Assembly (NCBI RefSeq): GCF_009909615.1
Contig: NZ_WWNE01000012.1
Span: forward strand, 1 to 64,000
DNA from: Acidiluteibacter ferrifornacis
GTDB taxonomy: Bacteria > Bacteroidota > Bacteroidia > Flavobacteriales_E > Vicingaceae
DNA length: 64,000 nucleotides
Direction: 5' to 3'
Part shown: piece by piece, positions 32,599-41,570 of the stretch
Position numbering within the stretch: position 1 is the first letter of the stretch
How the letters are laid out: every line of letters starts with the position of its first letter
Position numbers and translations under genes: made by a program
Notes under the pieces: generated by a model
Database searches by the model: none
Seen by the model: the letters and a program-made list of their open reading frames with translations, nothing else
Told to the model about the DNA's origin: nothing

Positions 32599-35124
32599 TT
32601 AACTCGTTTTTTTATAATATTTCTCGCTATACTCTTTTTTTAAAGAGTCAACATCTAGTTTGTGTGCATTTAAAAACTCTTGAACTTTTTCATCTGAAAG
32701 CGAGTCAATTTCATATTTATTGAACTCCTTAAAAAATGCCTTCACATTACTTCTCAGAGATTTCAATTTCCCCCTTTTCATAATTTCAACTTTATGAGTG
32801 AAATCCGCGTGATAGGACAAGTTTTTTGTTGGAATAACTAGCACTCTTTTTACTTCAGAATCTCCGTACTGACTTTCAAACCAAGCACAATGAGTATTCA
32901 TCTGTCCTGCCTCATGCTTATTAATCTCTTGACGCTCAACATTTACTTCACTTTTGCATTCGAAAATGAAGTATTGATTACTCACACCGCACCAAAGATT
33001 ATCAGGACCTTTTTTAAACTCTTTATCTGGTCTTTCGCTAAGAAATCCAAGCATTATACCCAACTCTTGTAAAGCACCTTCAAATTTTTCGGCTGAAGTA
33101 CCAAACTCTAAATCCGCTAGAATACCTTCAACAGTTAGCATTAACTCTTCAAAGTTTTTGAAACTTTTGATGTGAGCTATAATTCGTTGAATTCTATTTT
33201 CGTTAATAAAATCAAGTTTCTTGTAGGTAATACCTTCACTTGGTTTTAATAATTCATGATTCTTTAAAAATGCGGCCTTTTGTAAATTATTTGAATCAAC
33301 TTTGCTCTGTAAATACTTATATCTAGCCATTAACTGTAAATACCAACCTTTTTCACTTTCATCACTGCAATGATTGTCGACAATTTGTTGAACAATTGAA
33401 CTAGCCTTTTCGTAGTCGCCTGCATAATTTTGTTCTGCAGCTTTTCTTTCTAAGAGCAATGTGTCATAAATAACACTCGTTCCTGCTGTTGAAGTAATTT
33501 TATCCATCTCTTCTTTATAAAATTCCTTCCAACCTTCATCTCTTTGAAGCGATTGCTTCATCAATGATTTCAGAGCGTCCATTGGTTGATTTTTATCAGA
33601 TAGCTCATCGACAGCCATTTCTGCTATATTCAAACCAATTTCAATCTGCTTTTGTGTTTGAGACGAAAAGTATTTGTTGGTTCTTGAGCTTTTTATGAAT
33701 TTCACCAAGTCAGCACCAATGACAAAAATTATACAGTAGTCTTTCTCTCCCCGAACACTTCTTCCTAAACCTTGCTCTACTTTTTGAGCAATCTTTATGT
33801 TTATTGAGTCACTACCCATTCGATTTGATTCTTCATACCTGTCAGACAGAGAATAGAAGAAAGGTCTCCCATCGACTACTAAAATTCGGCAAGTTTCATC
33901 AGGTAAATCAATGCCATCATATCTATTCGCAAATACAACTGTTTGTTTGAAATTCCCTTTTTTTAAGTGATCGACAAATGCACCGACCTGATCAGAGGTT
34001 GGAATTAAAGCTCCAAGTGAATTATAAATTTCAGCTTTGCCGAATGAAGAAACCAATGAAACAACGCCATAATTTTTGTCTGAAGGTTTGGCGAGCGAAT
34101 TAACCATACTTACTCTATCTAGACTATCGTCAATTAATGAGGGGATAAGCAGCATTTTTTCACCTGACCAAACCTGAGTTGGATTGTCCAATGGATTCTT
34201 TACAGCTTCAACATCAAACCCTAATCCTTTAATGAAAAATGAATCATCTTGTGTTGTTGCAGACATTAAAATTCTTTGACTAGCTCTATGGAAGGTTGCG
34301 AATTTCTCAATAGGAATGTGAATAGGAGTAATCTCAATATTCCTACCTGAAATAAAAGCTTGACAATTCTTGATATTATCTTTTACAAACGGCCATGCAA
34401 ACATTATTTGGCTTTCATCTCTGCATTGAGAAATGATTTGTAATACTTCTTCCGACTTATCAATCCAATTCCAATAAGGAATTGGCAAAAAGGAATTATA
34501 ATCACCATTTTCAATTTCCAAAAATGTTCCTTCTCCTTGTTCAGGTAAAGCATCTTTAAAGAGCTCAAAAATTTCTTTGTAGACTTGGTGTTCTTTGTCA
34601 AGGTTGATGGTAAATGTATCCTTGATTGAATCAATGCAGGCGTGTGAGTCATCAAGAATTACATTCTCGACATGTGTGTAATCATTTCCTAAACCAAAAA
34701 TGGTTTTTCCATTAAAAACCTTTTGAACATGCGTGATTAGAATTTTTTTTCCATCTATGAAATCATTGGGTAGAGTATTGTCTGGCTCTATTGAGCAATA
34801 GCTTATTCCAAATTTCTTGGCATCTCTTCTTACCTGTTGAACTAAATACTTATTTGGACAAACGAATAAACATGGGCCTTTCTGAGCGTTAATTTTGGAT
34901 TGAAGAATCAAAAGACCAATTAAAGTCTTTCCTTCTCCTGTGTGCAATTTTACAATGAGGTCTTTATCATCTTTTCTGCTTTCATACCACTCAGTCAGTA
35001 TCTTTTCTTGAGCTGGACGAAGAGGTCCGGCAATACTTCTTCTATCCAAAGAATCATAAAGTTCAACTGGGTTAGTTTTCTTTACAATTTCAGTCTTACT
35101 AAGTCTTTTCTTGAAGTCTACCAT
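32599..35124 (-). CDS. DEAD-like helicase fused to a PD-(D/E)XK nuclease-like domain (cassette B2)
   Basis: This 841-residue SF2 helicase has motif I HTGEGKT (61-67), an unusual motif II DDSH (158-161) and motif VI QGLGRSVRGE (near 445-455), with helicase domains spanning roughly 35-480. A helical middle follows. Near residue 720, FIFECKSEV with a preceding Trp-rich stretch looks like a restriction-endonuclease-like E-x-K core. Single-gene helicase-nuclease fusions are typical of anti-phage defence. The gene fills its cassette. The exact defence type is not recognised. Confidence 0.8.
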   Translation of the reverse strand: MVDFKKRLSKTEIVKKTNPVELYDSLDRRSIAGPLRPAQEKILTEWYESRKDDKDLIVKLHTGEGKTLIGLLILQSKINAQKGPCLFVCPNKYLVQQVRRDAKKFGISYCSIEPDNTLPNDFIDGKKILITHVQKVFNGKTIFGLGNDYTHVENVILDDSHACIDSIKDTFTINLDKEHQVYKEIFELFKDALPEQGEGTFLEIENGDYNSFLPIPYWNWIDKSEEVLQIISQCRDESQIMFAWPFVKDNIKNCQAFISGRNIEITPIHIPIEKFATFHRASQRILMSATTQDDSFFIKGLGFDVEAVKNPLDNPTQVWSGEKMLLIPSLIDDSLDRVSMVNSLAKPSDKNYGVVSLVSSFGKAEIYNSLGALIPTSDQVGAFVDHLKKGNFKQTVVFANRYDGIDLPDETCRILVVDGRPFFYSLSDRYEESNRMGSDSINIKIAQKVEQGLGRSVRGEKDYCIIFVIGADLVKFIKSSRTNKYFSSQTQKQIEIGLNIAEMAVDELSDKNQPMDALKSLMKQSLQRDEGWKEFYKEEMDKITSTAGTSVIYDTLLLERKAAEQNYAGDYEKASSIVQQIVDNHCSDESEKGWYLQLMARYKYLQSKVDSNNLQKAAFLKNHELLKPSEGITYKKLDFINENRIQRIIAHIKSFKNFEELMLTVEGILADLEFGTSAEKFEGALQELGIMLGFLSERPDKEFKKGPDNLWCGVSNQYFIFECKSEVNVERQEINKHEAGQMNTHCAWFESQYGDSEVKRVLVIPTKNLSYHADFTHKVEIMKRGKLKSLRSNVKAFFKEFNKYEIDSLSDEKVQEFLNAHKLDVDSLKKEYSEKYYKKTS

Positions 35125-35143
35125 TATGTTTTATTTTAATTGT

Positions 35144-35341
35144 GCCCAACGCCCAAATATGTTGCGTAGTGAGTTAAGTAAAGATACAATTTGCTAAAAA
35201 CTAATTAGTAAAAATCGCAATGCGATTTTGTACATTTTCTTTTTCTACAGAATTCGCTTGCGAATTTTACGGAGTATCAAAGAGTAAATAAACTTTCTTA
35301 ACCTACTGACTCACTATGCACTATATTTAATGTTGTGTGTA
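35144..35341 (-). other. attC-like recombination site of cassette B1
   Basis: This is a 198-bp imperfect palindrome. On the minus strand it opens TACACACAAC|ATTAA and closes TTTGGGCGTTGGGC. The arms AAATATAGTGCATAGTGAGT and ACTCACTACGCAACATATTT pair well. The central part holds two further small hairpins (TTCGCAAGCGAA; ATCGCATTGCGAT). The first core is complementary to the B1 cassette start (GTTGTGTGTA). Confidence 0.8.
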
Positions 35342-35350
35342 GTTATTTCT

Positions 35351-35977
35351 TTAGATTTGCTCTTTTACAGACTTTATCATGTATACAACGGCACTTCGAT
35401 TTTTATCAAATGAATTAACAACTTTCTGAAGACTTATTGCATAGCTTGGTAACAATTTTTCAATCTCAGCCCAATAAAAATCAGCCATCTGTTGATTATT
35501 TTCGTTTAAATAGTCATTATAAGTTTTTGACAATAATTCTATTTCATTGTCTTTGAATTTTGTTTCAGCTATATTTTCAATAAAGTCAGAAATGTCTTGT
35601 TCATTCCATTCTTTGGAATCGTCTAATTCAAAGTAAAGATTAGCGGTGTTAGCTTCTAAGTGACTTTCTTTTAATAATATGTCAAGGTTTTTTGAATTAA
35701 CATTTAATATATTCTGAATTATATTAATGTCTAAGTCTTTACCCTCATTAATTCCATTTAGAATTATCTCATATGATTTTTTCATTTCCACTATATTTTT
35801 TAGATATGTGGAGTAGAAGCTAACAGCTTTTTCTGCTACTTCAAGTTTTCTCGTAAATTTTAATTTTGTTATATCTCTTTTATAATCTGACCACTTATTT
35901 ATTTGATTGAAAATCTCTTTTATGAACAAGGTTATTAATGAGCCTGTCAATATTCCTATAACTGTATTTTCATCCAT
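35351..35977 (-). CDS. Membrane-anchored coiled-coil protein, unknown (cassette B1)
   Basis: This 208-residue protein has one N-terminal hydrophobic segment (about 4-20, TVIGILTGSLITLFI) followed by a long, mostly helical, charged region with coiled-coil character. No family recognised. It starts directly at the stop of the preceding gene (35978), so the pair is translationally coupled. It is the second gene of a two-gene cassette in an array of defence-like cargo. A role in defence is only a guess. Confidence 0.72.
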   Translation of the reverse strand: MDENTVIGILTGSLITLFIKEIFNQINKWSDYKRDITKLKFTRKLEVAEKAVSFYSTYLKNIVEMKKSYEIILNGINEGKDLDINIIQNILNVNSKNLDILLKESHLEANTANLYFELDDSKEWNEQDISDFIENIAETKFKDNEIELLSKTYNDYLNENNQQMADFYWAEIEKLLPSYAISLQKVVNSFDKNRSAVVYMIKSVKEQI

Positions 35978-36505
35978 TTATCTTTCTATTTTGGTCAATT
36001 TAATTGTGTCACTTATTGAAGTAAAGCCAACTAGATTACCGTCTTTAGTTATTTTCATTTTTAATGAATCGTCCGTTAATATCCACTCATCTTTTAAATT
36101 AATACATTTACCATGTAAAAGACCTGAAGAGGAGCCTGGCCTTAAACTATAAGTCATGCTAAATTCGGCTATGTTTTTCCATCTAATAATTGAAAATGTT
36201 GTATCTGATTTACTAAACTCCCAACTTTCTAATCGTTTATTTTGGTGTCTGTCAATGCCTTTATCATAAAGGTAAATCATAACAAGTGAAGATAATACTG
36301 CATTTATTAAAAATAGAATAGAATATTCTTTGTTTTTATTAAAGAACAAAAAACCTGCGATTAACAAATTAACTATTACAACTAATGGGACATAAATAAT
36401 AATTGAAATAGAGACGCTAGGATCAGGATCAATTTGATAAACGAACAACCAAATTAGTCCAAAGTCTATAATTAATAGAACTAATAGTTTGTAAATCGTT
36501 TTCAT
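35978..36505 (-). CDS. Multi-pass membrane protein, unknown (cassette B1)
   Basis: Starting at the ATG at 36505 gives 175 residues. An upstream GTG at 36526 is also in frame but lies on the cassette core sequence, so the ATG is preferred. Hydrophobic segments lie at about 4-25, 35-55 and 65-83, followed by a soluble beta-rich tail (SWEFSKSDTTFSIIRWKN ... GNLVGFTSISDTI). No family recognised. It lies 18 nt from the cassette boundary, the first position after the array leader. Confidence 0.72.
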   Translation of the reverse strand: MKTIYKLLVLLIIDFGLIWLFVYQIDPDPSVSISIIIYVPLVVIVNLLIAGFLFFNKNKEYSILFLINAVLSSLVMIYLYDKGIDRHQNKRLESWEFSKSDTTFSIIRWKNIAEFSMTYSLRPGSSSGLLHGKCINLKDEWILTDDSLKMKITKDGNLVGFTSISDTIKLTKIER

Positions 36506-36529
36506 TAATAATTTTGAATTACACACAAC

Positions 36530-36753
36530 AAGTAAATATGACGCACTCTGTGCGTCATATCTATATTTTAAAATGTTAAATATTTATTTCAAGAAAACTG
36601 ATAATTACTTTAAAATCAAATACAAAAACGTTTATTAGTCGTTTAAAAACGGATCAATGGATGTTTTCATAAAGCGATGCAGTTTTTCTGAATCCGAAGA
36701 TAACTGAAAAAAATCAATAATTGTTACAGTAGTGGTTAAAAACTAGAAGATTA
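36530..36753 (-). repeat. Cassette-array leader, copy 2 (attI-like candidate)
   Basis: This is the second copy of the leader at 18121-18350. The hairpin 36536-36560 is identical (11-bp arms ATATGACGCAC/GTGCGTCATAT, loop TCT), and the junction reads TTTACTT|GTTGTGT on the minus strand. The similarity fades about 10 nt before the stop of the adjacent MmcQ-like gene. Copy 2 lacks about 10 bp between two CGTTT repeats relative to copy 1. Confidence 0.75.
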
Positions 36754-36763
36754 GTCTAAAATT

Positions 36764-37117
36764 TTACAGTTCGGCTAATTCCGCTTGTAATTTTTTAGTC
36801 AAACCCGCCACAATTAAATCATAAGAATCCTGCACCCATTGGTGAATTTGAGCAACTGGCAGAGAGCCATCCAAATGCACTGTATTCCAATGCACTTTGC
36901 TCATGTGGTAGCCTGGCTGCACCGCTTCATACTGCTCCCTTAAGGCAATGGCATGTTCTGGGTCGCATTTCACATTGATAGAAGAAAAGTCCTCTATATT
37001 GGTCAGGCAAAACATTTTGTTCATCACTTTAAATACTAACACTTTGTCGTCAAACGGCATGGATTCAGTAGCGCCTTTAAAACTTAAACAGTATGCTCTA
37101 AAATCTTCAATGTTCAT
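36764..37117 (-). CDS. MmcQ/YjbR-family protein
   Basis: This 117-residue cytoplasmic protein matches the MmcQ/YjbR fold: GATESMPFDDKVLVFKVMNKMFCL (about 15-38), then NVKCDP and PGYHMSKVHWNTV. The family has a CyaY-like DNA-binding fold, but its function is poorly known. It is the first chromosomal gene beyond the array B leader. Confidence 0.9.
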   Translation of the reverse strand: MNIEDFRAYCLSFKGATESMPFDDKVLVFKVMNKMFCLTNIEDFSSINVKCDPEHAIALREQYEAVQPGYHMSKVHWNTVHLDGSLPVAQIHQWVQDSYDLIVAGLTKKLQAELAEL

Positions 37118-37191
37118 GTGCTTCGTTATTTATGGTGAAAACGGTAGTTAAAGTTAACTGCTTTCTTCTAATCCTTCAAAAAGTATGGACC

Positions 37192-37236
37192 AAAAAAAAG
37201 CCAAAAAGAGAATAAACTGCTATTCTACTTTTTGGC
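37192..37236 (-). terminator. Intrinsic terminator of the RNA helicase gene
   Basis: On the minus strand a GCCAAAAAG/CTTTTTGGC stem with inner GAATA/TATTC pairing (37200-37236) is followed by eight T (37192-37199). It lies 40 nt past the helicase stop. Confidence 0.85.
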
Positions 37237-37276
37237 GGTATACGTGTTTTTAGCGCACTTCAGCAAGTGGAGTGGA

Positions 37277-38560
37277 TCAGTCCTCTCTTCTTCTTCTCGG
37301 CTGATTGCCGTCTCTGTTCGAAGAGTGTTGTTTAGATGGTTTATTTCCTCCTCTAAATGGTTTTTTAGGCCCTCGGTTTCTATTTTGTGGTGGTCGTTTT
37401 TCTTCTTTTTCAATCACTTTTCCATCATCCGGATAAGGGTGGTCGGCCACTACAGGAACGGTTTGTTTAATCAATTTTTGAATGTCTCTCAAATACGCTC
37501 TTTCTTCACCATCGCAGAAGCTGATGGCAACACCGCTAGCTTTTGCACGTCCTGTACGCCCGATTCGGTGAACGTAGGTTTCAGGAACATTGGGTAAATC
37601 GTAGTTCACCACTAACTCCAATTCGTCAATGTCTATCCCTCGTGCTGCTATATCAGTAGCAACAAGTACTTTAGTAGTTCCTTCTTTGAAGTTGGTCAGT
37701 GCTTTTACACGTGCCGTTTGTGATTTATTGCCATGAATGGCCTCAGCGGTAATGTCGTCAGCAGCTAATAGCTTCACAATTTTATTGGCGCCATGCTTGG
37801 TTCTAGAAAAAACCAAAACAGACTTTGCCGCTTTTTGGTTAATCAAATGAACCAATAACTTCACTTTGTTTCCTTTGCTTACAAAATAAACACCTTGTTC
37901 CACTTTTTCAGCAGTGGCTTGTTCGGGCTTTACGGTTACTTTTTCTGGGTTACCCAATATTTTATTCGACAATTCTACAATAGCAGGTGCCATAGTAGCT
38001 GAAAAGAATAAAGATTGTCTTTTTGAAGGCAATTTGGCCAAAATCTTTTTGATGTCATGGATAAATCCCATGTCTAGCATTTGATCGGCTTCATCCAATA
38101 CAAAGTATTCGATGCCGTTTAAACTGATGAATCCTTGGTTCATCAAATCCAACAGTCGACCAGGAGTGGCCACTAAAATATCTATCCCTTGACTCAAGGC
38201 GGCGGTTTGTTTTCCTTGTTTTACACCGCCAAAAATTACTGTACTCTTAAGGCCTGTATGTTTCCCATACGATTCAATACTTTCACCAATTTGCAAAGCC
38301 AATTCTCTGGTAGGTGTAATGATTAATGCTTTAATCGGACGAGTTCTGTTGGTATTACCTTTCGCTTGATATAGGTGTTGTAAAATAGGGATGGTAAAGG
38401 CAGCTGTTTTTCCGGTACCTGTTTGTGCACATCCCAATAAATCTCTTTTTTGGAGTAGTTTTGGAATGGATTGTTCTTGTATTGGGGTAGGATGTGTATA
38501 TCCTTCGGCGTCTAAAGCCTTTAGAATGGGTTCGATAACCCCTAATTCTTTGAATGTCAT
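37277..38560 (-). CDS. rhlE: DEAD-box RNA helicase, RhlE-like
   Basis: This 427-residue ATP-dependent RNA helicase likely acts in ribosome assembly or RNA turnover. All motifs are present: Q-motif (TPIQEQSIP), motif I AQTGTGKT (about 40-47), PTRELA, DEAD, SAT, ARGIDI and HRIGRTGR. The C-terminal tail (about 375-427) is short, basic and Arg/Lys/Asn-rich, which is typical of RhlE-type proteins in Bacteroidota. Confidence 0.93.
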   Translation of the reverse strand: MTFKELGVIEPILKALDAEGYTHPTPIQEQSIPKLLQKRDLLGCAQTGTGKTAAFTIPILQHLYQAKGNTNRTRPIKALIITPTRELALQIGESIESYGKHTGLKSTVIFGGVKQGKQTAALSQGIDILVATPGRLLDLMNQGFISLNGIEYFVLDEADQMLDMGFIHDIKKILAKLPSKRQSLFFSATMAPAIVELSNKILGNPEKVTVKPEQATAEKVEQGVYFVSKGNKVKLLVHLINQKAAKSVLVFSRTKHGANKIVKLLAADDITAEAIHGNKSQTARVKALTNFKEGTTKVLVATDIAARGIDIDELELVVNYDLPNVPETYVHRIGRTGRAKASGVAISFCDGEERAYLRDIQKLIKQTVPVVADHPYPDDGKVIEKEEKRPPQNRNRGPKKPFRGGNKPSKQHSSNRDGNQPRRRRED

Positions 38561-38739
38561 ATAAATTCTAATTCGTGCAAAGGTAAGTGGATTGTTTGGA
38601 ATAATACTTTATTGGGATTTTGTTCTTTCCGAGATCACTTTTTTGAGCAACAACTTTTGCCAACAGAAATCCAATTTTGTGGAAGATGTGGATTGAAACC
38701 GAAATATTAATTATTTTCATCACCTAAGAAACCAACCCT

Positions 38740-40503
38740 ATGGATTTATACTTCACCATCGCTATTATTGCTGTCAGTATTTTTCTTTTCGTGAAAGATT
38801 ATTTCAGTATTGATACCACTTCAATTCTGATCATGGCCTTGTTTATCGCCACAGGGGTTCTCAGTCCTGAAGAAGGGTTTTCTGGATTCAATCATCCTGC
38901 AACCATTACATTAGGATGTATGTTTGTGGTAAGTGCTGCTGTTTTTAAATCAGGATTGATAGATAGCTTAAGTACTAAAATTGTCGCATTGGCGAAGATT
39001 CATTATTTGGTAGCTCTGGTTGTTTTTTGCTTGATTTCCGCTACCTTTTCAGCGTTTGTAAACGATTCTGCAGTAGTAGCGATTCTTATTCCATTGGCCC
39101 TTTCTGTTTGTCGCCAAACTGGTATTGCGCCTTCTAAGTTGATGATTCCCATTTCTTTTTCTGCTTTGTTCGGTGGCACTTGCACGTTAATCGGTACTTC
39201 TACCAATATTTTGGTGAGCAGTATCGCTAAGAAAAGCGGCCTAGAACCTTTTGGAATGTTTGAGTTTAGTTTGCCGGCCTTGTGTTTAATGGGGATTGGA
39301 CTAGCTTTTATCTTCATCTTTAGTCCATTTTTATTACCTAAACGCAAGTTTAAAGACGAAAACCTACTCAAACAAACGGAGAATTACATTACTGAAGTAG
39401 AGATTTTGGAGGAATGTAAAGATATCGGCAACAGCCTCGATAAAAGCCGACTGTTGAGAGAGTATAATGTGCAGATATTAGGTGTTTTGAGAGATAAACA
39501 TTGGATTAAAGATTTTGCGAATTCGGATCAAATTCATCGAAAGGATGTCATTCGAATTTTAATCAGTCCGAATAAACTAGCGGAGCTAAAAAACCAATCC
39601 ACGTATAAGGTGATTGGGAATGAAAACCACAAAGATGAGGGAGATATTTCCCAAAAGGTGTATGAGATGATGGTGCCTGCTGGTTCAATTTTGGCAGGCA
39701 GTACGATTTTAGAAATGAATTTGGGACATCGTTCCCATTTTTCAGTGATAGCCATCAAAAGACGAGAGGAAACGTTGACCGATAACCTTTCTTCTGCACG
39801 AATTAAAGAAGGGGATATGCTGTTGGTGCATGGGTCCAAAGCAAGTATCAACAAAAGTATTCAGGATAAATTGCTGATCATGTTATCCGAATACAGCGAA
39901 AAGAAAGTCAATTTAAAGAAAGCCATTCCAGCTTTAATCATTGCAGCTGGAGTAGTGACAGCTGCAGCTTTGGGAATTACTACCATCTTAATCAGTGGAA
40001 TGATAGGTTGTTTGCTTCTGGTGACTACTGGTATCATCAAGCCTAAGGAAGCCTATGAAGCGATAGAGTGGAAGGTGATTTTTATGATGGCAGGTGTATT
40101 GTCTATGGGAACTGCATTGGAAAAAACAGGTGGAGCAGATATGATTTCCAATTTTGTGTTTCAGCAGTTAGGTGGATTAGACCCTCGAATTACATTGAGT
40201 GCGATATTTTTGGTGACTTTTTTATCTACCAACGTCCTTTCTAGTAAAGCAACAGCCGCATTGATGGCGCCCATTGTTATCAGCCTAGCCGCGGCTATGG
40301 AAGTCAGTTACAAACCATTTTTGGTTGCAGTAATGTTTGCTTGTTCACTTACTTTTATGACACCGGTTAGTTATCCTACGAATACTATGGTTTACGCACC
40401 TGGCAACTATAAGTACAATGATTTTTTGAAGATAGGAACGCCTCTCAACATCATCATTTGGGTAGCGGCCTCGTTTATAATATCTTTGTTTTTCCCTTTT
40501 TAA
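38740..40503 (+). CDS. SLC13-family anion transporter with two RCK_C domains
   Basis: This 587-residue inner-membrane protein has two hydrophobic halves (about 1-205 and 385-587), each with a conserved signature (SAFVNDSAVVAILIPLAL; LSTNVLSSKATAALMAPIVI), and GGTCTLIGTSTNILVS. Between them lie two TrkA-C/RCK_C-like domains (about 215-375), which usually bind regulatory ligands. Related proteins transport sulfate or dicarboxylates with sodium. It is followed after 12 nt by a DUF202 gene in the same operon. Confidence 0.9.
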   Translation: MDLYFTIAIIAVSIFLFVKDYFSIDTTSILIMALFIATGVLSPEEGFSGFNHPATITLGCMFVVSAAVFKSGLIDSLSTKIVALAKIHYLVALVVFCLISATFSAFVNDSAVVAILIPLALSVCRQTGIAPSKLMIPISFSALFGGTCTLIGTSTNILVSSIAKKSGLEPFGMFEFSLPALCLMGIGLAFIFIFSPFLLPKRKFKDENLLKQTENYITEVEILEECKDIGNSLDKSRLLREYNVQILGVLRDKHWIKDFANSDQIHRKDVIRILISPNKLAELKNQSTYKVIGNENHKDEGDISQKVYEMMVPAGSILAGSTILEMNLGHRSHFSVIAIKRREETLTDNLSSARIKEGDMLLVHGSKASINKSIQDKLLIMLSEYSEKKVNLKKAIPALIIAAGVVTAAALGITTILISGMIGCLLLVTTGIIKPKEAYEAIEWKVIFMMAGVLSMGTALEKTGGADMISNFVFQQLGGLDPRITLSAIFLVTFLSTNVLSSKATAALMAPIVISLAAAMEVSYKPFLVAVMFACSLTFMTPVSYPTNTMVYAPGNYKYNDFLKIGTPLNIIIWVAASFIISLFFPF

Positions 40504-40515
40504 TTCCAATTAGAG

Positions 40516-40869
40516 ATGAAACTCAATAAAATAATTCCCAAATTAGGTGCGACTTTTAAGAATCAAGAGCACATTATTTTACGTGATTTTTTAGCGCTAG
40601 AGCGAACTAAATTAGCCAACGAACGAACCCTTTTGTCCTACATACGGGCTTCTTTGTATTTGCTGCTTGGTGGAATAGCACTTCTAAAATTAGAAGGATT
40701 TGAACAGATTAAGTTTCTGGGATACACCTCTTTGAGCCTAACAGTAATTCTGTTGATTGTTGGAATATTCAGATATAATAAGCTGAATATAAAGTTAAAA
40801 GACTACTACGGCGATATGGAATTACAAATGAATTTAAAACAAAAGGAAGAAACTGAGAATCCCGAATAA
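40516..40869 (+). CDS. DUF202 (YidH-like) membrane protein
   Basis: This 117-residue protein has the DUF202 signature LERTKLANERTLLSYIRASL (about 28-47) followed by two membrane segments (about 48-60 and 68-90) and a charged tail. The function is unknown. It is co-transcribed with the SLC13-type transporter and ends at a strong terminator. Confidence 0.9.
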   Translation: MKLNKIIPKLGATFKNQEHIILRDFLALERTKLANERTLLSYIRASLYLLLGGIALLKLEGFEQIKFLGYTSLSLTVILLIVGIFRYNKLNIKLKDYYGDMELQMNLKQKEETENPE

Positions 40870-40870
40870 A

Positions 40871-40898
40871 AAAGGCCACATCTGCTGATGTGGCCTTT
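40871..40898 (+). terminator. Intrinsic terminator of the transporter/DUF202 operon
   Basis: A perfect 12-bp stem AAAGGCCACATC/GATGTGGCCTTT with loop TGCT follows the DUF202 stop by 1 nt. Being A- and T-flanked on both sides, it may also work for the convergent gene ending at 40921. Confidence 0.9.
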
Positions 40899-40920
40899 CA
40901 TTTTGAATTTCGCTAGTTGA

Positions 40921-41562
40921 TTACAACATGCTTTTAGCGTTCGCAACTTTTGCAGACAATTGTTCTACACTTGCTTTTGCTTTTTCGATTTTTTCATTTT
41001 TCGCTACGTACTCAGACTCTGAAATTTTTCCAGCTAATTTTAACGCATCCAAATTGGCAACAGCTTCAACAATTTTAGCTTTTGCCATTTCAATTTTGCT
41101 TTCGTTTTTGGCTACAGACTCTTCTAGTTTAGCTTTTGATTCTGCTTTCTTTTCTTCAGGAGTGTTAGCTACTGTTTCTACTTCTTCTTTCACTTCAGTA
41201 GTTTCTTCCATTACCTCATTAGTAGTGGTTTCAGCAGTTTCTTTTACTTCTTCTTTTTTACCCGAAACTTTTTCCTTCACATTTTCTACTACTTCCTTTC
41301 CTTTAGCTTCAGCTTTTACTTTAGCAACTTCCATTTGCTCTTTACCTTTAGCTTCAGCTTTTACTTTAGCTTGATCCAATACTTCTTTACCCGCAGTTTT
41401 TGCATTGTCAATTATTTCTTGCTTCGTTGTTTTTTCAGCTTCTACCTCTGCAGATTTTCTCAATTGTTCTGCCTCTTTTCCGATGTTCATTTGCGCAAAT
41501 GTGATAGAAGAAACCATCATCATTCCACTAAGAACTGCTATTTTGATTGTATTTTTCATCAA
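40921..41562 (-). CDS. Secreted Ala/Glu/Lys-rich helical protein (LEA-like)
   Basis: This 213-residue protein has a signal peptide (about 1-23, ...SITFAQ). Nearly all of the rest is charged helix rich in A, E, K, V and T. It includes a tandem repeat AKVKAEAKGKE at about 65-75 and 81-91, and a C-terminal coiled-coil hairpin. It resembles late-embryogenesis-abundant or apolipophorin-like sequences. The role may be periplasmic stabilisation or surface attachment; this is inference. It lies 8 nt downstream of a small lipoprotein gene of similar composition. Confidence 0.8.
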   Translation of the reverse strand: MMKNTIKIAVLSGMMMVSSITFAQMNIGKEAEQLRKSAEVEAEKTTKQEIIDNAKTAGKEVLDQAKVKAEAKGKEQMEVAKVKAEAKGKEVVENVKEKVSGKKEEVKETAETTTNEVMEETTEVKEEVETVANTPEEKKAESKAKLEESVAKNESKIEMAKAKIVEAVANLDALKLAGKISESEYVAKNEKIEKAKASVEQLSAKVANAKSML

Positions 41563-41570
41563 TGTATTTA

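Larger units (their letters stand above)
32568..36529 (-). mobile_element. Gene-cassette array B (integron-like, no integrase in the window)
   Basis: There are two complete cassettes on the minus strand, read from 36529 leftwards. B1 (36529-35151) carries two membrane-linked unknown genes. B2 (35150-32575) carries a helicase-nuclease fusion. Cassette starts GTTGTGTGTA and GTTGGGCACA are exact reverse complements (10 bp each) of the first cores of their own downstream sites. The array begins at the leader copy 36530-36753. The B2 site is reduced to 27 bp and an IS3 remnant follows. Confidence 0.72.
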
